Source: Pholis gunnellus (taxonomy: Eukaryota > Chordata > Actinopteri > Perciformes > Pholidae). Taken from it: 64,000 bases of DNA. Position 1 is the first letter of the stretch; the number at the start of each line of letters is the position of its first letter. Made by a program: the position numbers and the translations under genes. Below, one piece after another: positions 23,487-43,604 of this stretch. The notes beneath the pieces are model-generated. The model had not been told where the DNA came from, made no database searches, and saw nothing but the letters and a program-made list of their open reading frames with translations. The stretch covers positions 3,935,001 to 3,999,000 of the forward strand of contig OU342823.1 in assembly GCA_910591455.2 (NCBI GenBank), in the 5' to 3' direction.

Positions 23487-26400
23487 ATTATTATTATTTA
23501 CATGTGATGGAATACGTGTGTAACGGGACTGTTTGGTAACGTGCGTTGTTGACAGCTGAGCTGGCAGTGGGAGCGAAGCTTTAAATAATGCTGCTTTCAA
23601 GTACAGTCGGAAATATTTCAATCGGCACTATAATAATAATAATAATAACTTTATTTATAGAGCAGCTTTAAAGGACAAAAACAGAAAGCTCAGTGAGACA
23701 GTTAATACGATCAAAATAAACTAAGAAATGAAGAAAGTAAAAAAAATAATTTAGCAAAATCAACAAAAAAAACAAAAATTAAACAAAACAGTTTACCTAA
23801 TTTATAGTTTATTTTACAACAATAACCACATGACATAAATACAAAAATATATATGTTGACACTAGTATATATTGCGCTTAATACTACTCTGTTTACCTCG
23901 TAAAATATCTGCATACTTCTTCCACTACCGTGTTGATGAACTCTGAACAGCGCAGTGAACGCACCACGGTTGTCAGCACCACCCACCGTGACACACCCCC
24001 CTCTGGGTGCTGTGTGGCAGCATCGGGGCCTTTCTCCTGTTAAATAAACCTCATCTTTGATTTATGTCGCTGGAGAGTTTAATGCATTGTTGTCACTGCT
24101 CATGCATGATGCAGTCGGTGCTCCTCAGCTGTAGTGGATGCACAGGAGAGCAGCTCCTGAGGTAAAGGAGGTGTTTGTGTTGCAGCTTTACTACACTCCC
24201 TGAAAGCATCTCAGCGTGCAGGTAATAAACCACATAAAAGCACTCCGCACACCGTGGTCAATATAGATGTTCTGCAGTGATGCAGGGTTTTATCAGACAG
24301 GCAGTGCAGAGTGTGTACCGTCGGTTGTTTCTCATGAATGGACCTCCATGCCCCCCCCCCCCCCCCCCCCCCCCCCCTCTCTCTGCAGCTGCACTCCCTA
24401 GTGAGCAGCATCGTTAAGGAAGCTGCTCTCAAAGAGCGGTTGTCATCCAGTCTGGCAAGTTGCCGAAGCACCGCTGTGGTTTACAAGAACACCACAGAGG
24501 AGGACGTTTGTAAATCCTAAATGTCGACTGTTTTTAAAGCCGGGGCCGTCGTGGGCTTTGGACTCTTTGCCACATTTGTTGGTTAGATAACAATTCTCTA
24601 GACGTCAAGCTGTGTTGCTTTAATCTGGTTCCTGTGAATGAATCATCAGTGTGAGCGTTTGTGTTCCTGTGAGATGTGAGATTTCTTCTTCTTCTCTTCA
24701 GGTAACCTGCTGCAGGACCCCATCGCTCCCACCGACTCGTCATGCCAGCACTACGTCTGTCGAGGCTGTAAGGGTCAGAGGATGCAGCTGAAGCCGTCCT
24801 GCAGTTGGTGTAAGGACTATTCCCGCTTTGAGGAGAACAGACAGCTCTCCCTGCTCGTCCACTGTTACAGGAAGCTGTGTGTGTACATCACCCAGTCGCC
24901 GCTCGCCCCGCACATAGCCAGCGCCGCCGGAGACTCGCCGGAGCTCCAGGCCGTCCTCAACGAGGGCCTTACGTTGGCCGAGAGCGAGCCGGAGGCCGAG
25001 GACGTTTCGGACTCGGCCTGCGCTCTGCAGACGGCCTCCACCTCCGACGTGGTCCAACCCGACGAAGCTCCGCCCACGAAGGAGCTCAAGGCGGAGGAAC
25101 CGAGCCCCGTCGGCATCAACGGGCTGCACGATTGTAACGGCCTGCTCAGTTCTGACGCTCTGCAACACATCACCGTAGAAACAGGAGGAGGTGTCACCAA
25201 GCAGGAGAGCTTTTCGGAGGAGGTCCCGGTGTGTGTGAGCATCACGGGGACGGGGGAGGCGGGGCTTTGTGACATCAGCTCTTTCGGGGATGACTTGAAA
25301 CATGGCGGGGGCCCGTTGTTGTTGAGCGTTGAGGAGGTGCTCAGGACTCTGGAGACGGACGCCGACCCTGATCCCACCCCCCAGCTCAACGGACCTCACT
25401 GTCTCCCTGACTCCTCCCGCCTCTTCCCCTCCCTCCCCCGAGGGAACAGCCCTCGCCCCCTCCAGCCTCACCCCCAGCCCTCCACGCTCGTCCCCCACGC
25501 CCCCCCTCGGTACCACCGCAAGCGCTCCCGCTCAGAGAGCGACAGCGAGATGCTGCAGCCCCTCCCCATCTCCACCCTCTTGCGAGGGCCCCCCCTCGGT
25601 GCCAACAGCTCCCCCCACCACCCTAACCCCGGGGCCACCACCAAGCAGGAGCCTAAGTTCTCTGCGGCCACGTCCCACCCCCACCTGGCCCCAGTGCCCA
25701 ACGGCGGCCCCCCCAAGGTGTGCAAGACTGTCCTCGTCTCCAACAAGGCGCTGAAAAAGACTGTGGAGCACCACGGGGGTCCCAAGAAGGCGTACGCCAA
25801 GGCCCGGCAAGGGGCCCCCAAGCCCCGCACACAACCCCGAGACAGAATGCCCCCACACCCCCACGCTCACCCCATGACGCACCCACCCAGCCCCTCCAAG
25901 CCGCTGTATAAGAAGCCTGTGGAGAAGAAGGGCTGCAAGTGTGGCCGAGCCACACAGAACCCGTCGGTGTTGACCTGCAGGGGGCAGCGCTGCCCCTGCT
26001 ACTCCAACCGCAAGGTGAGAACGCCCAGCCTCCTGTGGGAGCTACAGCAGACATCCCATAGTGTCTACAAATATTGAAACACACACTCATAAACAACATA
26101 CATGTTGTTGTGATTGAGTGCTCAGCACAGCTCAGAGCCCACAGCGATGTGCTGCCGGTGTTTGGACATGCATCCATCTTAATGGCTGAGCAGCGCAGAC
26201 ATACTAACTAAGTGGGTTTCCTCCCGCGGGCGCATTGCGTTTAACGATGCTGGAGTTTGTTTACACTGCGCTGGAGTTTTATGACTAACTCGTTTCTGTG
26301 GGAGGATGAAATACTGTCGACGTCGTCGTACAGAGCTTTGGCTATTAGTGAAGTCAGACCTCTACGCAGTCGCTCTGAAACGTTTAAATACCGCAGCCTC

Positions 26401-27388
26401 CCACACACGCACACACACACTAACATGTGCAACATTAAAGCTACAAATGACACCGTGAATGTCTGTTTGTTACAGATATAAGTTATTGTAACAAACTTTT
26501 TCACGAAAAAAGACATTTTTACTGACTGAGCTTTCAACCATATCACACAGTCCTCCTCAGCAGATGTGTTTTACTCATGTGAGAGAACTCAAGCATGACT
26601 TTAGTGCACAATAAGTTATAATGACATACATAAATCAATATAATGACATACATAAATCGTACATAAATCAAGTTGAATTTCTTTGATAATTTGTTTTATA
26701 AAAATTGGAAAACAATTGAATCTCCTCTCCTCTCACCTCTTCTCCTCCTCTCCCCTCCTCTCTCCTCCCCTCCTCTCCCCTCTCCTCTCCTCTCCTCTCC
26801 TCTCCCCTCCTCTCCTCCTCTCCCCTCCTCCCCTCATCTCCTCTCCTCTCCCCTCTCCCCTCCCCTCCCTTCTCTCCCCTCATCTCTCCTCCTCCCCTCC
26901 TCTCTCCTCTCCCCTCCTCTCCTTCTCTCTCCCCTCATCTCTCCTCCTCTCTCCTCTCCTCTCCTCTCCCCTCCTCTCCTCTCCTTCTCTCTCCCCTCAT
27001 CTCTCCTCTCCTCTCCTCTCCTCTCCTTCTCTCTCCCCTCCTCTCTCCTCTCCTCCCGATGTTGTTATTGATTGTTGTTTTTTCTCAGGCGTGTCTGGAC
27101 TGTATCTGCCGCGGCTGCCAGAACTCCTACATGGCCAACGGAGAGAAGAAGCTGGAGGCCTTCGCTGTGCCGGAGAAAGCTCTGGAACAGACTCGCCTCA
27201 CGCTGGGAATCAACCTCACCAGTATCGCCGCGGCGGCCCTCCGTAGCCCGGCAACCAGCTCCCCCGGCAACACCCTTCTCAACGTCACCACGGCTACGGG
27301 GGCGCCCGTCACGGCCGCCTTCCTGTCGGGGGCGGGGCATGACGGCAGGGGCTTCGACGAGTCACTGGAGATGAGGTTCGACTGCTGA
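23298..27388 (+). CDS. msl2: MSL2, RING-type E3 ubiquitin ligase of the MSL histone acetyltransferase complex
   Basis: 584 residues in three coding exons: 23298-23439, 24702-26014, 27089-27388; phases 1 and 0. Vertebrate MSL2 is a nuclear subunit of the MSL complex (with MSL1, MSL3 and MOF) and a ubiquitin ligase for histone H2B Lys34. The start MNPVNATSLYVSASR matches the family N-terminus. The RING finger spans about residues 44-90 (SCLVCGNLLQDP, CQHYVCRGCKG, KPSCSWCKDY). A low-complexity middle follows with LLLSVEEVLRTLE and KRSRSESDSE conserved. The CXC domain (about 458-500) reads GCKCGRATQNPSVLTCRGQR, then CPCYSNRK / ACLDCICRGCQNSY, and is split by intron 2 after NRK. It ends MRFDC, as in other vertebrates. 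Length is close to human (577). The middle is richer in Pro and Ala than mammalian MSL2, reflecting local GC content. Confidence 0.97.
23440..24701 (+). other. msl2 intron 1
   Basis: Holds a GT repeat directly after the donor (23451-23480), a short TAA repeat (23626-23650) and a C-rich run of about 27 bases (24351-24377). No other gene seen. Confidence 0.8.
26717..27057 (+). repeat. Polypyrimidine (CTCCT/CTCTC)n tract in msl2 intron 2
   Basis: About 340 bp made almost only of C and T on the plus strand, in CTCCT, CTCTCC and TCTCCC units. It ends about 30 bases before the exon 3 acceptor. Purine-pyrimidine mirror tracts of this kind can form triplex (H-DNA). Confidence 0.95.
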
Positions 27389-27429
27389 GGTCTCGCCTCC
27401 GGTCACTCGTTAACGCACATTCCCCCGAC

Positions 27430-27636
27430 AGCTGGGCGTTCTCCCGCTGGGGCGTTCTCCCGCTGGGGCGTTCTCCCGCTGGGGCGTTCTCCCGCTGGGG
27501 CGTTCTCCCGCTGGGGCGTTCTCCCTCTGGGGCGTTCTCCCTCTGGGGCGTTCTCCCTCTGGGGCGTTCTCCCTCTGGGGCGTTCTCCATAGTGGCGTCC
27601 TCCAATTGGGCATCCTCCAGCTGGGTGTTCTCCAAC
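27430..27636 (+). repeat. 16 bp minisatellite GCTGGGGCGTTCTCCC in the msl2 3' UTR
   Basis: About a dozen 16 bp units. The first carry CCCGCTGG and the later ones CCCTCTGG, and the last few are degenerate. It starts about 40 bp after the msl2 stop codon and so is probably transcribed. Confidence 0.9.
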
Positions 27637-27829
27637 TTTACGTTTGGGGCCGGAGCCAGAACAAGGCAGCTACAGTGATGGTCGCCCGAAAACTGCGGCG
27701 ACTTGCGGTCGTGCATTCAGACTCTGTGTGTAAGAGAAGAAGAAGAGGAAGAAGAGGAAGAAGAGGAGATGTAGCGTTACTGTTTGTTCAGGAGGTTCTG
27801 TTTCTTTATGTTTTCTTCTCTACTTTGGG

Positions 27830-27929
<100 letters not shown>

Positions 27930-28863
27930 GGAAGACATCTTCATCATCAAAGACTGGTGTAATTTATATGAAAGGAACTTTTTGTACGTGGACGGTTTCC
28001 ATTGAAGAAGACATTTTATGATATATTTTATAAGTTACATGAAAACAGAAACAATGGAGGATGATGTGGGGGGGGGGGGGGGGGGGGGCACCTGCATTCA
28101 ACCAGAATATATTTCCTCACAGGTAAAAGAAGATAGATTGTATGTTGTCATTTCTGCTAAAATATAACTGATAAAAAACCTTTTTTAATATCTTTCGCTG
28201 TGATTTTAACACCAGCAGCCTGATGTTTCAGTTCTGTCTGTTGAATGTTGTGTAAACTGTGTGAGATATCGACAGACACCGCACTAAACGTTACTTCACA
28301 GTTAAAATGGTGATTTTTGGAGTTCTTGTGTTCTGCTCTGTGTCGGGGACTCTGGTTGACTGCAGGCTCCTCGTGCTGCGTTGTTTGGAAGCTACACACA
28401 TGCTGCTAAATACCACAGAGGACTCCAGAAGGGTTCCTCGTCTTTTGTTCCGTTTGTTTTATTTGTTATTTTTTTAACATCGTCAGTATTTATTGGTCAT
28501 CTCCTGACGCAGGCGTCCGTGTATCTGCCTGTCGGACTGTTTCTGTCTCCTTCTTCGTGTTAGTCTCAGAACGTTGTTTGTGTGTGTGTGCGCGTGTGTG
28601 TGTGTGTGCGTTCTCCCTCGGGGCATTTAAAGACCTGTAATATATCTGTAACATATTTCCACAAAAAAGAAAGAAAATCAAAAACTAACTGAAGTGTTTG
28701 TGTGATTATTTTCATGCTTCAGACAGACACTAGAGGGCAGGATTGTTCCATCTTCATGTCTCATAAACCATAAAGAGGGCTCTGATTCTGACCTTATCTC
28801 AGTTTCCAACTTCGTTCATCTGTTTTATGCCATTTAAATGAGGATTTAATCTAAATTAGAGCC

Positions 28864-28869
28864 AATAAA
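28864..28869 (+). terminator. Candidate polyadenylation signal of msl2
   Basis: AATAAA about 1.5 kb after the stop codon. Position is compatible with a long 3' UTR, but other signals may be used. Confidence 0.3.
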
Positions 28870-31225
28870 GAGAACAGTGGAGTGGATTAAAGACTGATCT
28901 GATGCTCCTGCTGCTTTGCTCTCTGGATCTTTTGGCAGATCGCAGCTCTAAAATGTTACACCGTCCTTCATTCATCAGATGTTTTCATGCTTTCTCGTCT
29001 TCATCAGAGTGTCTGAGGTTGTCTTTACAGAACGTAATGCTCTTCCTCTTGGATACAGACACACAAGGAGTACTTCTGTGTTTTAAAGGGTTCACACGAT
29101 GAGTTTTATTTCATGTTTATTTACATTCACATCTAGTTTATCAGGTTTAGTTTCATTGACTAAAAGCTGATTAGAGTGCAGTCTCTCTTTTCTTTATTTT
29201 AATGTCTTTCAGGTGTTGGAGGCGGAGCTTACTGCAGGTGGATGTGTTTCCGGTTGGTGCAGAAGGAGGCGGAGCTTGTATGAAGGTACTGAACTTCGCC
29301 TACATCAGCGTGTAAAGTTTCATTCATCAGGAGCTCCTTCTGTTAGACTGCTGTCACATGTCAGTCCTGGTCGGTTCATGTGCGACAGTGAAAAATAGTT
29401 TCATCTGTCATGAGCTTCAGGTTTTCACTATTTGAGTGCAAAGTTGAATTATTTTGCATGTTTAAAATGGAGAAAAATAATAAATTCACAGATCATCGGT
29501 TCATAATAATGCAAATCTAGAAATACGGCAGTATTTTTAATCAGCGTCTCAATCACCATTGTGTTGATGGAAAGTGACTTAACAGACATTTATGCAAATA
29601 AAAGTCAGATTGTTACTTTAAACATCCACCTCACAGTTTGTGCATTCATATGAAGGATGGAACCGCAACTAACGATTATTTTCATTATCTTATGATCTGC
29701 AGATTATTTTATAAATGTCAGAAAAATGTGACAAATGTCCATCCTAGTTCCTCAAAGTACAAGATGTCTTTAAATGTCTTGTTATTGTCTGAAGATATTT
29801 GTTTTGTGGCTGAAAACAGCATTTTCTGCATTAAAAATGACTGAAACGATGAATCGATTATAAAAATAGCAGATTGTTTTTCTATGGATCGACTGATCTC
29901 CCCGTTATCGTTGTGGATGCAAACAAATAAAAAAAAAAACATTTGATGAAAGTTTATACATTCAAACAACAAATTAAGAACGTCTTGAGTGTTGTGATAT
30001 TTACATAAGTGCTGCATTCATGTCATATTGGAAAAAGGAGAACTTAAAACTTGAAAATTGAAACTGGACATCCAAAAAGACTTCTGACTGAATTTAAAGG
30101 AGCTTTAACTCGGGGTTCATTCTTGACCTGGAAAATGGTAGTTTGACTTCTGGAGCTTTCGGCCACGTCGCATGGCTTTCATCAGCCGTTGGCGCTTGCT
30201 CAGTTGTTTTTTTTATTCCTTCTATTGTTACTCCATCCGCTGACGAAGGTCACCGGAGGAATCTAGTAATCAGACATGAAATTAAGGAGTATTTATAAAT
30301 TCAAGAATGAACTCAGTCGGTCAAACATCTGATGCTTTGGGTTTAAATGTCCTTGAGCGTCGATGGATTCGCTTCAGTGTTCATTACAAACCGCTACAGA
30401 AAGAAACGGAAAACACATTTCTGCTGTTTGGATGCCGACGTGCGTGATCGTTTTCAAGGTTACAGCTAATCCAACGTGACATGAATACCCGAGAATTACC
30501 ACCGTTCAGGGAACGCTTGAATGCACCATTTGGAGTTAACGTTGAGACGAAGGAGCCAACAGCAGCCGAGGAGCTGCTGCCAACAACAACACGAAGCCTG
30601 ATTTGTGGTTTTTTAAATGGTTCTGTAAAACTCGTGAAGGAAAAAGGTGGTGATTTTACACCATTAATCTTTCAACATGGCCGTCACCTAACTAATGTTA
30701 GAAGCACATGATCAGAGAATTGGTTCAGAAGTTCATTGAGCGACCCAGAGTTTGTAGGCTTATTAGAAAAATAGAAACACAAAATATCGCACAATATTTA
30801 CATCTTTACACACATTCAGGGACTCAGATATTCACTAATGTTCAGCTGATACCAAGCTAATGCAAACAATTCTTTGAGGCAGACCTTAGTTTTTCAGGCA
30901 TTTAGACATCAAACCTGACAAAAAAAAGTAAAATGTTTGAAAAACTAGTGAGCATGTTGACTTTGAACATAGCAATATAGTTGGTATAGACTGAAGAAGT
31001 GGACGTAATCATTGGTCACCCATTGGTGTGAGGACTGTCGTTTTGAAGCATTGAGTTGCAATTTTGGACGCCACCATCTTGGTTTTTCGCCTTCGGTTTT
31101 GCCATCTTTTTTATTTCACCGTTTTCTGGGGGGGGTCTCTGGCTGTTGCTGTCTTGCCGTCAACATGATAGTTTTTGGTCGTCGAAATCTTGGTTTTTGT
31201 CAGTCAACGTTTAGTCTTTTGTTCG

Positions 31226-31470
31226 GCCATTTACTAAATGAACATCATGCTGTATTGAAGAAGACTTGAAACTAGAGATTGAGACAATAAACTCATGTTT
31301 ACAATGTTTACTGAGGTAATAAATCAAGAGAGAAGTAGAGTAATTTTCTCATAGACTTCTATACAACCAGAGGAGTCGCCCCCTGGTGGACACTAGAGAG
31401 AATGCAGCTTTTTTAGAGACTTCCGCTTTGGTTTCACTCAGCAGAACCGGAGGTTGCCGCCTGCAGTTGG
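31226..31470 (+). repeat. Dispersed repeat R1, copy 2
   Basis: Shares with copies 1 and 3 the run from CCATTTACTAAATGAACATC through GAGTCGCCCCCTGGTGGACA. After GAATGCAGCTTT the copies diverge. Confidence 0.75.
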
Positions 31471-31906
31471 CGTTGGCGCTTGGGTCATTTTGCTTTTTTA
31501 TGTGCGTAACTGCTTCAAAGATTCACTGGGAAAAAAGCCAGTAATGAATCAAGCGTCAGTGGAATATCAACAGCGAATGACACCGGAATTCAACCATGGT
31601 GGTCAAGAAAAGAAAATCTGTTACTTTTAAAAACGTTCTGCCTTAAAGAAATGTTTGTACAACGGAAACTGTAATCCGTTGAGTCCCAGCTCCATTAACA
31701 TACACTCAAAAACAAATATCTGTTGATTGATTAGCCCTAAACATCCACATCAGTCTCTTCTCCAATCACGAAGCGTCAAATCCGCTTCAGTTTGTGACCC
31801 TGAAAAAAGAAAGACGGACTTCCCCGTGACTCCCTGTAGCAGTTTTTCGTTTGAGTTCATTTTTAGGGGAAGTCAAGCGGCTGCGACATTGTTTTTTTTT
31901 TTTAGA

Positions 31907-38765
<6,859 letters not shown>

Positions 38766-40442
38766 AACGACAGACCGCCGTCCGGTACCCGACCAGCGCC
38801 GCGAGGTCCCACTGTGCCGTCCTTTAAGACTTCCAGAACAAGAACAATGGCAGAGGGCTGACTCCTTCACTTGTACCCTCCCCGTCCCTTGCAAGCAGGA
38901 GGAGGAGGAGGAGGCGGGGACAACAAGGGCCTTTTTCCCTCTTTGAATTTCTCCTGGAGAGATTATTGTTTTATTTCTGCGCTGTAAAAACACAGATAGC
39001 CTCTTTAGTTTATTGTGAAGCTTCATATCTGAGCAGCAGATCTCTGGACTGAACTTCACTGTGAGAAAAACACATTTTTACACGAGATAACAATGAATGA
39101 GTGGCACAGCATGCATGACTTTTATTAACGATGTTATGCCGTTTATACTTTTAAGTGACTTTTAATACATCTCTGTGACATAAATTCATATTGTCTGCCT
39201 CTCTGAAGAGACAGATTCAGGGTTTATCACTGAGAGGACTCTTCTCGGGGAAACCCATAAATTAAGCTTTTCTTCAAAGGCTTTGGCTTATTTGCTGTAT
39301 GCTGACTCAGACCACATGTATCTAAGCTGTCAAGTTGTTTAGATAAAAACAAGTCTGACATTCCTGGCATTTCTTTTTTACCTCCAGATCTCCACCTTTA
39401 TCTAATTCTGTGCATCCAAAAAGGTTTCTGAGGGCACAGATATGTCAGAGAGCGCTTATATGAGAATATAATCATCTTTGTGTTCATATGAGTGATGGGA
39501 GGTGTGAATCACGTCTTATTAATGTGATATATATGTTTGGACAGACATCCAATGATGAGATTCTTGGAAGCTTTTATCTAAAACACGATGCTTCTCTTTC
39601 ACTCAACGTTGCTGCCACCGCGTTGAAGGATAAAATGTGATAACGATGCAAAACAAATATTTGAGGTTAGATGACGAAAGTCAAAACACAATTCTTCACA
39701 GTTGTCTCACAGCGTTGACCCGTCAAAATAAGATGGAAAACAGTTTTCTTACTGACTGACATAAAACTTGTCTAGAATTAAAATATGCTTTTTGTAAAAC
39801 ATGAAGCATGTTAAATTGACAATTTCCTTCAGGCCTTTATTTATTTAATTTTTTTATAAAATGTAAAATGCCACATGGTTTAAAAATCTGGAGGTTCAGA
39901 TGGAACAAACGCCATTAAATTATATACCGATATAAACCCTGAGACCATTTTACACCACGATATCTCACGTTTTAATCATTCATTGAAGTCAATGTTTTAA
40001 ATCATGAACATTGAAGTTGACACATAAAGTTGGAGCAGATCTGAATTATGGTAGTAATAATTTGCATCAATGGGATGAAACAATGTGAGTTTAAATGGTT
40101 TGATTAACTGAAAGCAGGTTATTTTATCCATAAACAGGCTCTCAATTGATTTGTCTTGCAACAATATCTTGATATATTATTTGCGATGGAGACACTAAAA
40201 CAACTTTTACACAATGTCGGAGTGTAACGTGCAGCCGTCGCGCATGTTATGGACGCATTGTTGTGCGGCGAGGCGGGCTGAGCCTATAAATGGATCCTGG
40301 TCCCGTTTGGCTCACTCCTGCATCTGCAACATCTGGCCTCAATCTGGGTCCTACACCCCCCCCCCTCCAGGGAGATGCTCTCCGCTTAGGTTTCACTCTG
40401 CAGCGCCTGCAAGGTCCTGCTGGGGGTAACGGAGACTGTGAA

Positions 40443-40443
<1 letters not shown>

Positions 40444-40499
<56 letters not shown>
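40444..40499. repeat. (GT)n microsatellite
   Basis: About 55 bp of GT repeat. Confidence 0.95.
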
Positions 40500-40502
<3 letters not shown>

Positions 40503-41548
40503 AAGAGAACAGAGGGCATCCTCGGTACAAGCCGGAGACAGACATAAATATCATGAAAAAACCTCAAAATATATCTTTGCCGTCTGATGACGAGCTTTTT
40601 TTGTCCAGAAGTCTCCGCAACGTGATCAGAGTTCCGTAGTCCCCACAATGTTCTCAAGACGGGCCTCAAATGCACACACACACACACTTGAGTGTATTTC
40701 TGAACGGCGGCCAAGTTTTTGATAGGGATACGAAGACGAGAACTTACCGACTCCCCCACAAAGTCGACTCCCACCTAAACTGTCTCCCTCTGCCCTCACT
40801 CTCCCTCTTTCTCTCCTTTTCCTGTCTTTTCACATTTCATCTCCCCCCGTTGACAATAAGTACGCACAGTATCTCTAAAATCGTGTTGTAAAAGGTTTAC
40901 AATGTACATATAGTAATGCAGAAAGTAAGAATCATCATTTTTCATGGGGCTTTGGCAACAACACTGGGAATCCGGCACAGCTGGATCCCAGGTGCTTCGC
41001 GATGTGGACTTAAGACGTTTCTCTGTGGTTGTTTATTTAAATACAAACAAATAATAAATAGCACCTCATGTGTTGATAGCCTCGCTGACTAACACGCTAA
41101 GTTGTTTATGTGGAAGACGAGTTGGAAGCTCGTGTGGACTTTAATAGATCTGACTCTGACGAACAGTTTGGGTGCTTTTTGGAGACAGGTGGTGCGTTGA
41201 GTAAGCACTGCGTTCAAGGCTGCGAGTCGCTTTTGATTTAGCTGTTGTTTAAAAAACTTGTTTAATGATGTAAAAGTTATGTGGTGGAGCGCAGGCAGCC
41301 AAGAGGGCTTCATTAAGGTTCAAATGCTGATGAGGCAATACATCCAAATCAAAGGCAAAGATCACGATTACGACGGGTACGTGTGTCTATTTAAATGTGT
41401 ATTACGTGTACAAATGTGTTTACACAGTCACATTATGACAAACAGCAGTTTGTTATTATAAACATTATCTGTTCAAACTAACCGGTTTAAATTTGAATGC
41501 TGCTCTTCCACATCATGGAATGGCAGGTGGAGTGAGGAGCCCCTAAAG

Positions 41549-41887
41549 CAGGGGTGTCAAACTCATTGTCGCTCTGGGGCCACATCAGCATCATGGTTGC
41601 CCCCAAAGGGCCGGTTGTCGGCGGGGGGGGGGGGGGGGGGGGGTGGGTGGTGCTGCTCCTTCTTCGTCGGCGGGGAGGGGGGCTGCTGCTGCTGCTGCTG
41701 CCACATACGCTGGTGGAGGTGTGCGCGGCGCGTGCGGATCGGGGAGGAGCTCCGCCGTGCGCGATACAACGGATATTTGTAAATTGTCCGACTTTTACAT
41801 TTTTTTTTTTGCTGGCGGATTCGCGGGCCACATAAAATGACGTGGCGGGCCGGATCCGGCCCGCGGGCCGTATGTTTGACACCCCTG
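41549..41887. mobile_element. hAT-type non-autonomous element (MITE)
   Basis: 339 bp with terminal inverted repeats of 14 bp, CAGGGGTGTCAAAC at the left and its complement at the right. It is flanked by a perfect 8 bp target duplication CCCTAAAG (41541-41548 and 41888-41895). An 8 bp duplication and CAGGG-type ends are typical of hAT transposons. No transposase is encoded. The interior has a G run, a short CTG repeat and, near the right end, a 20 bp GC-rich palindrome (GCGGGCCGGATCCGGCCCGC). It inserted into an R1 repeat copy. Confidence 0.9.
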
Positions 41888-41891
41888 CCCT

Positions 41892-42118
41892 AAAGCATCC
41901 CCTGCTTTATGGTCTGTTTGACTCTAAATGGACCATCATTTACTAAATGAACATCACACTGTATTGAAGAAGACTTGAAACTAGAGATTGAGACCATAAA
42001 CTCATGTTTACAATGTTTACTGAGGTAATAAATCAAGAGAGAAGTAGTCATTTTCTCATAGACTTCTATACAACCAGAGGAGTCGCCCCCTGGTGGACAC
42101 TAGAGAGAATGCAGCTTT
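41892..42118 (+). repeat. Dispersed repeat R1, copy 3 (interrupted by the hAT element)
   Basis: Same orientation as copy 2. Its left part lies before the hAT element (about 41537-41548). Comparison with copy 1 shows the uninterrupted site. Confidence 0.8.
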
Positions 42119-42385
42119 AACACACGAAGCATTGAACTCAGTTCATAAGCTGCTTGTGGTTTATTAAGGGAACAGTGACTACAGGTGTGCATGTTTTTAT
42201 AAATCAGAATATATCTTTTGGTGCACGTCGTTTCAGAGATTTTCAACGTTTAGTGTAGATCCTACGCGCAGTTTAATAAATGAGGCAACAGGTACCAAGA
42301 GCGAGTCGAGTCAAACCAGGCAGTGGAAATCTTTCTTTCTCTGAGTGCTTACCAAGGAAAACACCCTCTTAACACACCCAACACA

Positions 42386-42387
42386 CA

Positions 42388-42470
<83 letters not shown>

Positions 42471-42627
42471 AGGAAGGGAGAGGTGGGACAACCGAGGCGG
42501 CCAATGGGCCCGCCACAAACCTCAGAGCCGACCAATAAGCAAACAGGAAACCTTTGGGGGCTTTCCAACGTTTCCAAACTTTTTATTTTTGGCTCCACTT
42601 GCTTTTTTTGTCAGATTTCTTTTTTGG

Positions 42628-42665
<38 letters not shown>
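42386..42665. repeat. (AC)n and (GT)n microsatellites
   Basis: About 84 bp of AC (42386-42469), then 160 bp of unique sequence, then about 34 bp of GT (42631-42665). The two arms are complementary and could pair. Confidence 0.95.
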
Positions 42666-42673
<8 letters not shown>

Positions 42674-42810
42674 ACAGAAGACAGGATTTAGTTTATTTGT
42701 GGTTTTGAATCACTTTTATTATGTCTTGCTTGGATTACATTTAGATGTTTCCCTGAGAGATGTGAATAAACTCCAATATAGATGTTTTGTTTCTTCTTTT
42801 AATGTTAACT

Positions 42811-43034
42811 TGTCTACCTACCTGTGTACCTACCTGTGTACCTACCTGTGTACCTACTTGTGTACCTACCTGTGTACCTACTTGTGTACCTACCTGTGTA
42901 CCTACCTGTGTACCTACCTGTCTACCTACCTGTGTACCTACCTGTGTACCTACCTGTGTACCTACCTGTTTACCTACCTGTATACCTACCTGTGTACCTA
43001 CCTGTATACCTACCTGTGTACCTACCTGTGTACC
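42811..43034. repeat. 12 bp minisatellite (TACCTACCTGTG)n
   Basis: About 18 units. Variants have TTG, TCT, TTT or TAT in the TGTG position. All three forward frames are open across it, which is a by-product of the repeat and not coding evidence. Confidence 0.95.
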
Positions 43035-43539
43035 TGGAGGGAGGAGCGGTCAGTGTTGATGACTGGGAGACTCTCTAGATTTAGAGTCTTTTGCAGCTCG
43101 TGCTGCTACTTTCATTGCAGAAGATTTGGCCACTCTGAGCTGGTTTTAGGTTTGAGGATTTTGTAATCTAGTGTACTAACCCTGTCTGTATCTCTCACAG
43201 GATCATGTTTTGTAAAAACTCAGCTTCATAAACATCCTCTTTGTGTTCTTCTTGCTCATGGAGTCACTTCCACCTGCGATCCAGACCTGATGCTCCGGTG
43301 TCTGATCGGGATCAAATCCCAGCAGCAGGTCCAACATCTGGAAGAAACGCTGAAACCAGGCTGTTCACATGTGGAGTCACATTAATGCTGATTATCAACC
43401 AGCACACATGGGGGCTGTCCACATACTTATGGCCACTGTGTGTGTGTGTGTGTGTATGTGTAACATGCAGAATGTGTCCTTGTGCAGTTTGAGGCCCACA
43501 TTGTGGTTCTCTCTTCCTCCCTACCAATCCTTCTCTGTC

Positions 43540-43604
43540 CTCCCTCTCTTTCTCTCTCTCGCTCTCTCTAGCAGTCTCACCCTCCCTCCTTTTCTTTCAA
43601 AATT

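Noticed and set aside
42699..43166. 155-codon frame with YLCT repeats
   Set aside because: Product of the 12 bp minisatellite; all forward frames are open there and no gene structure surrounds it.
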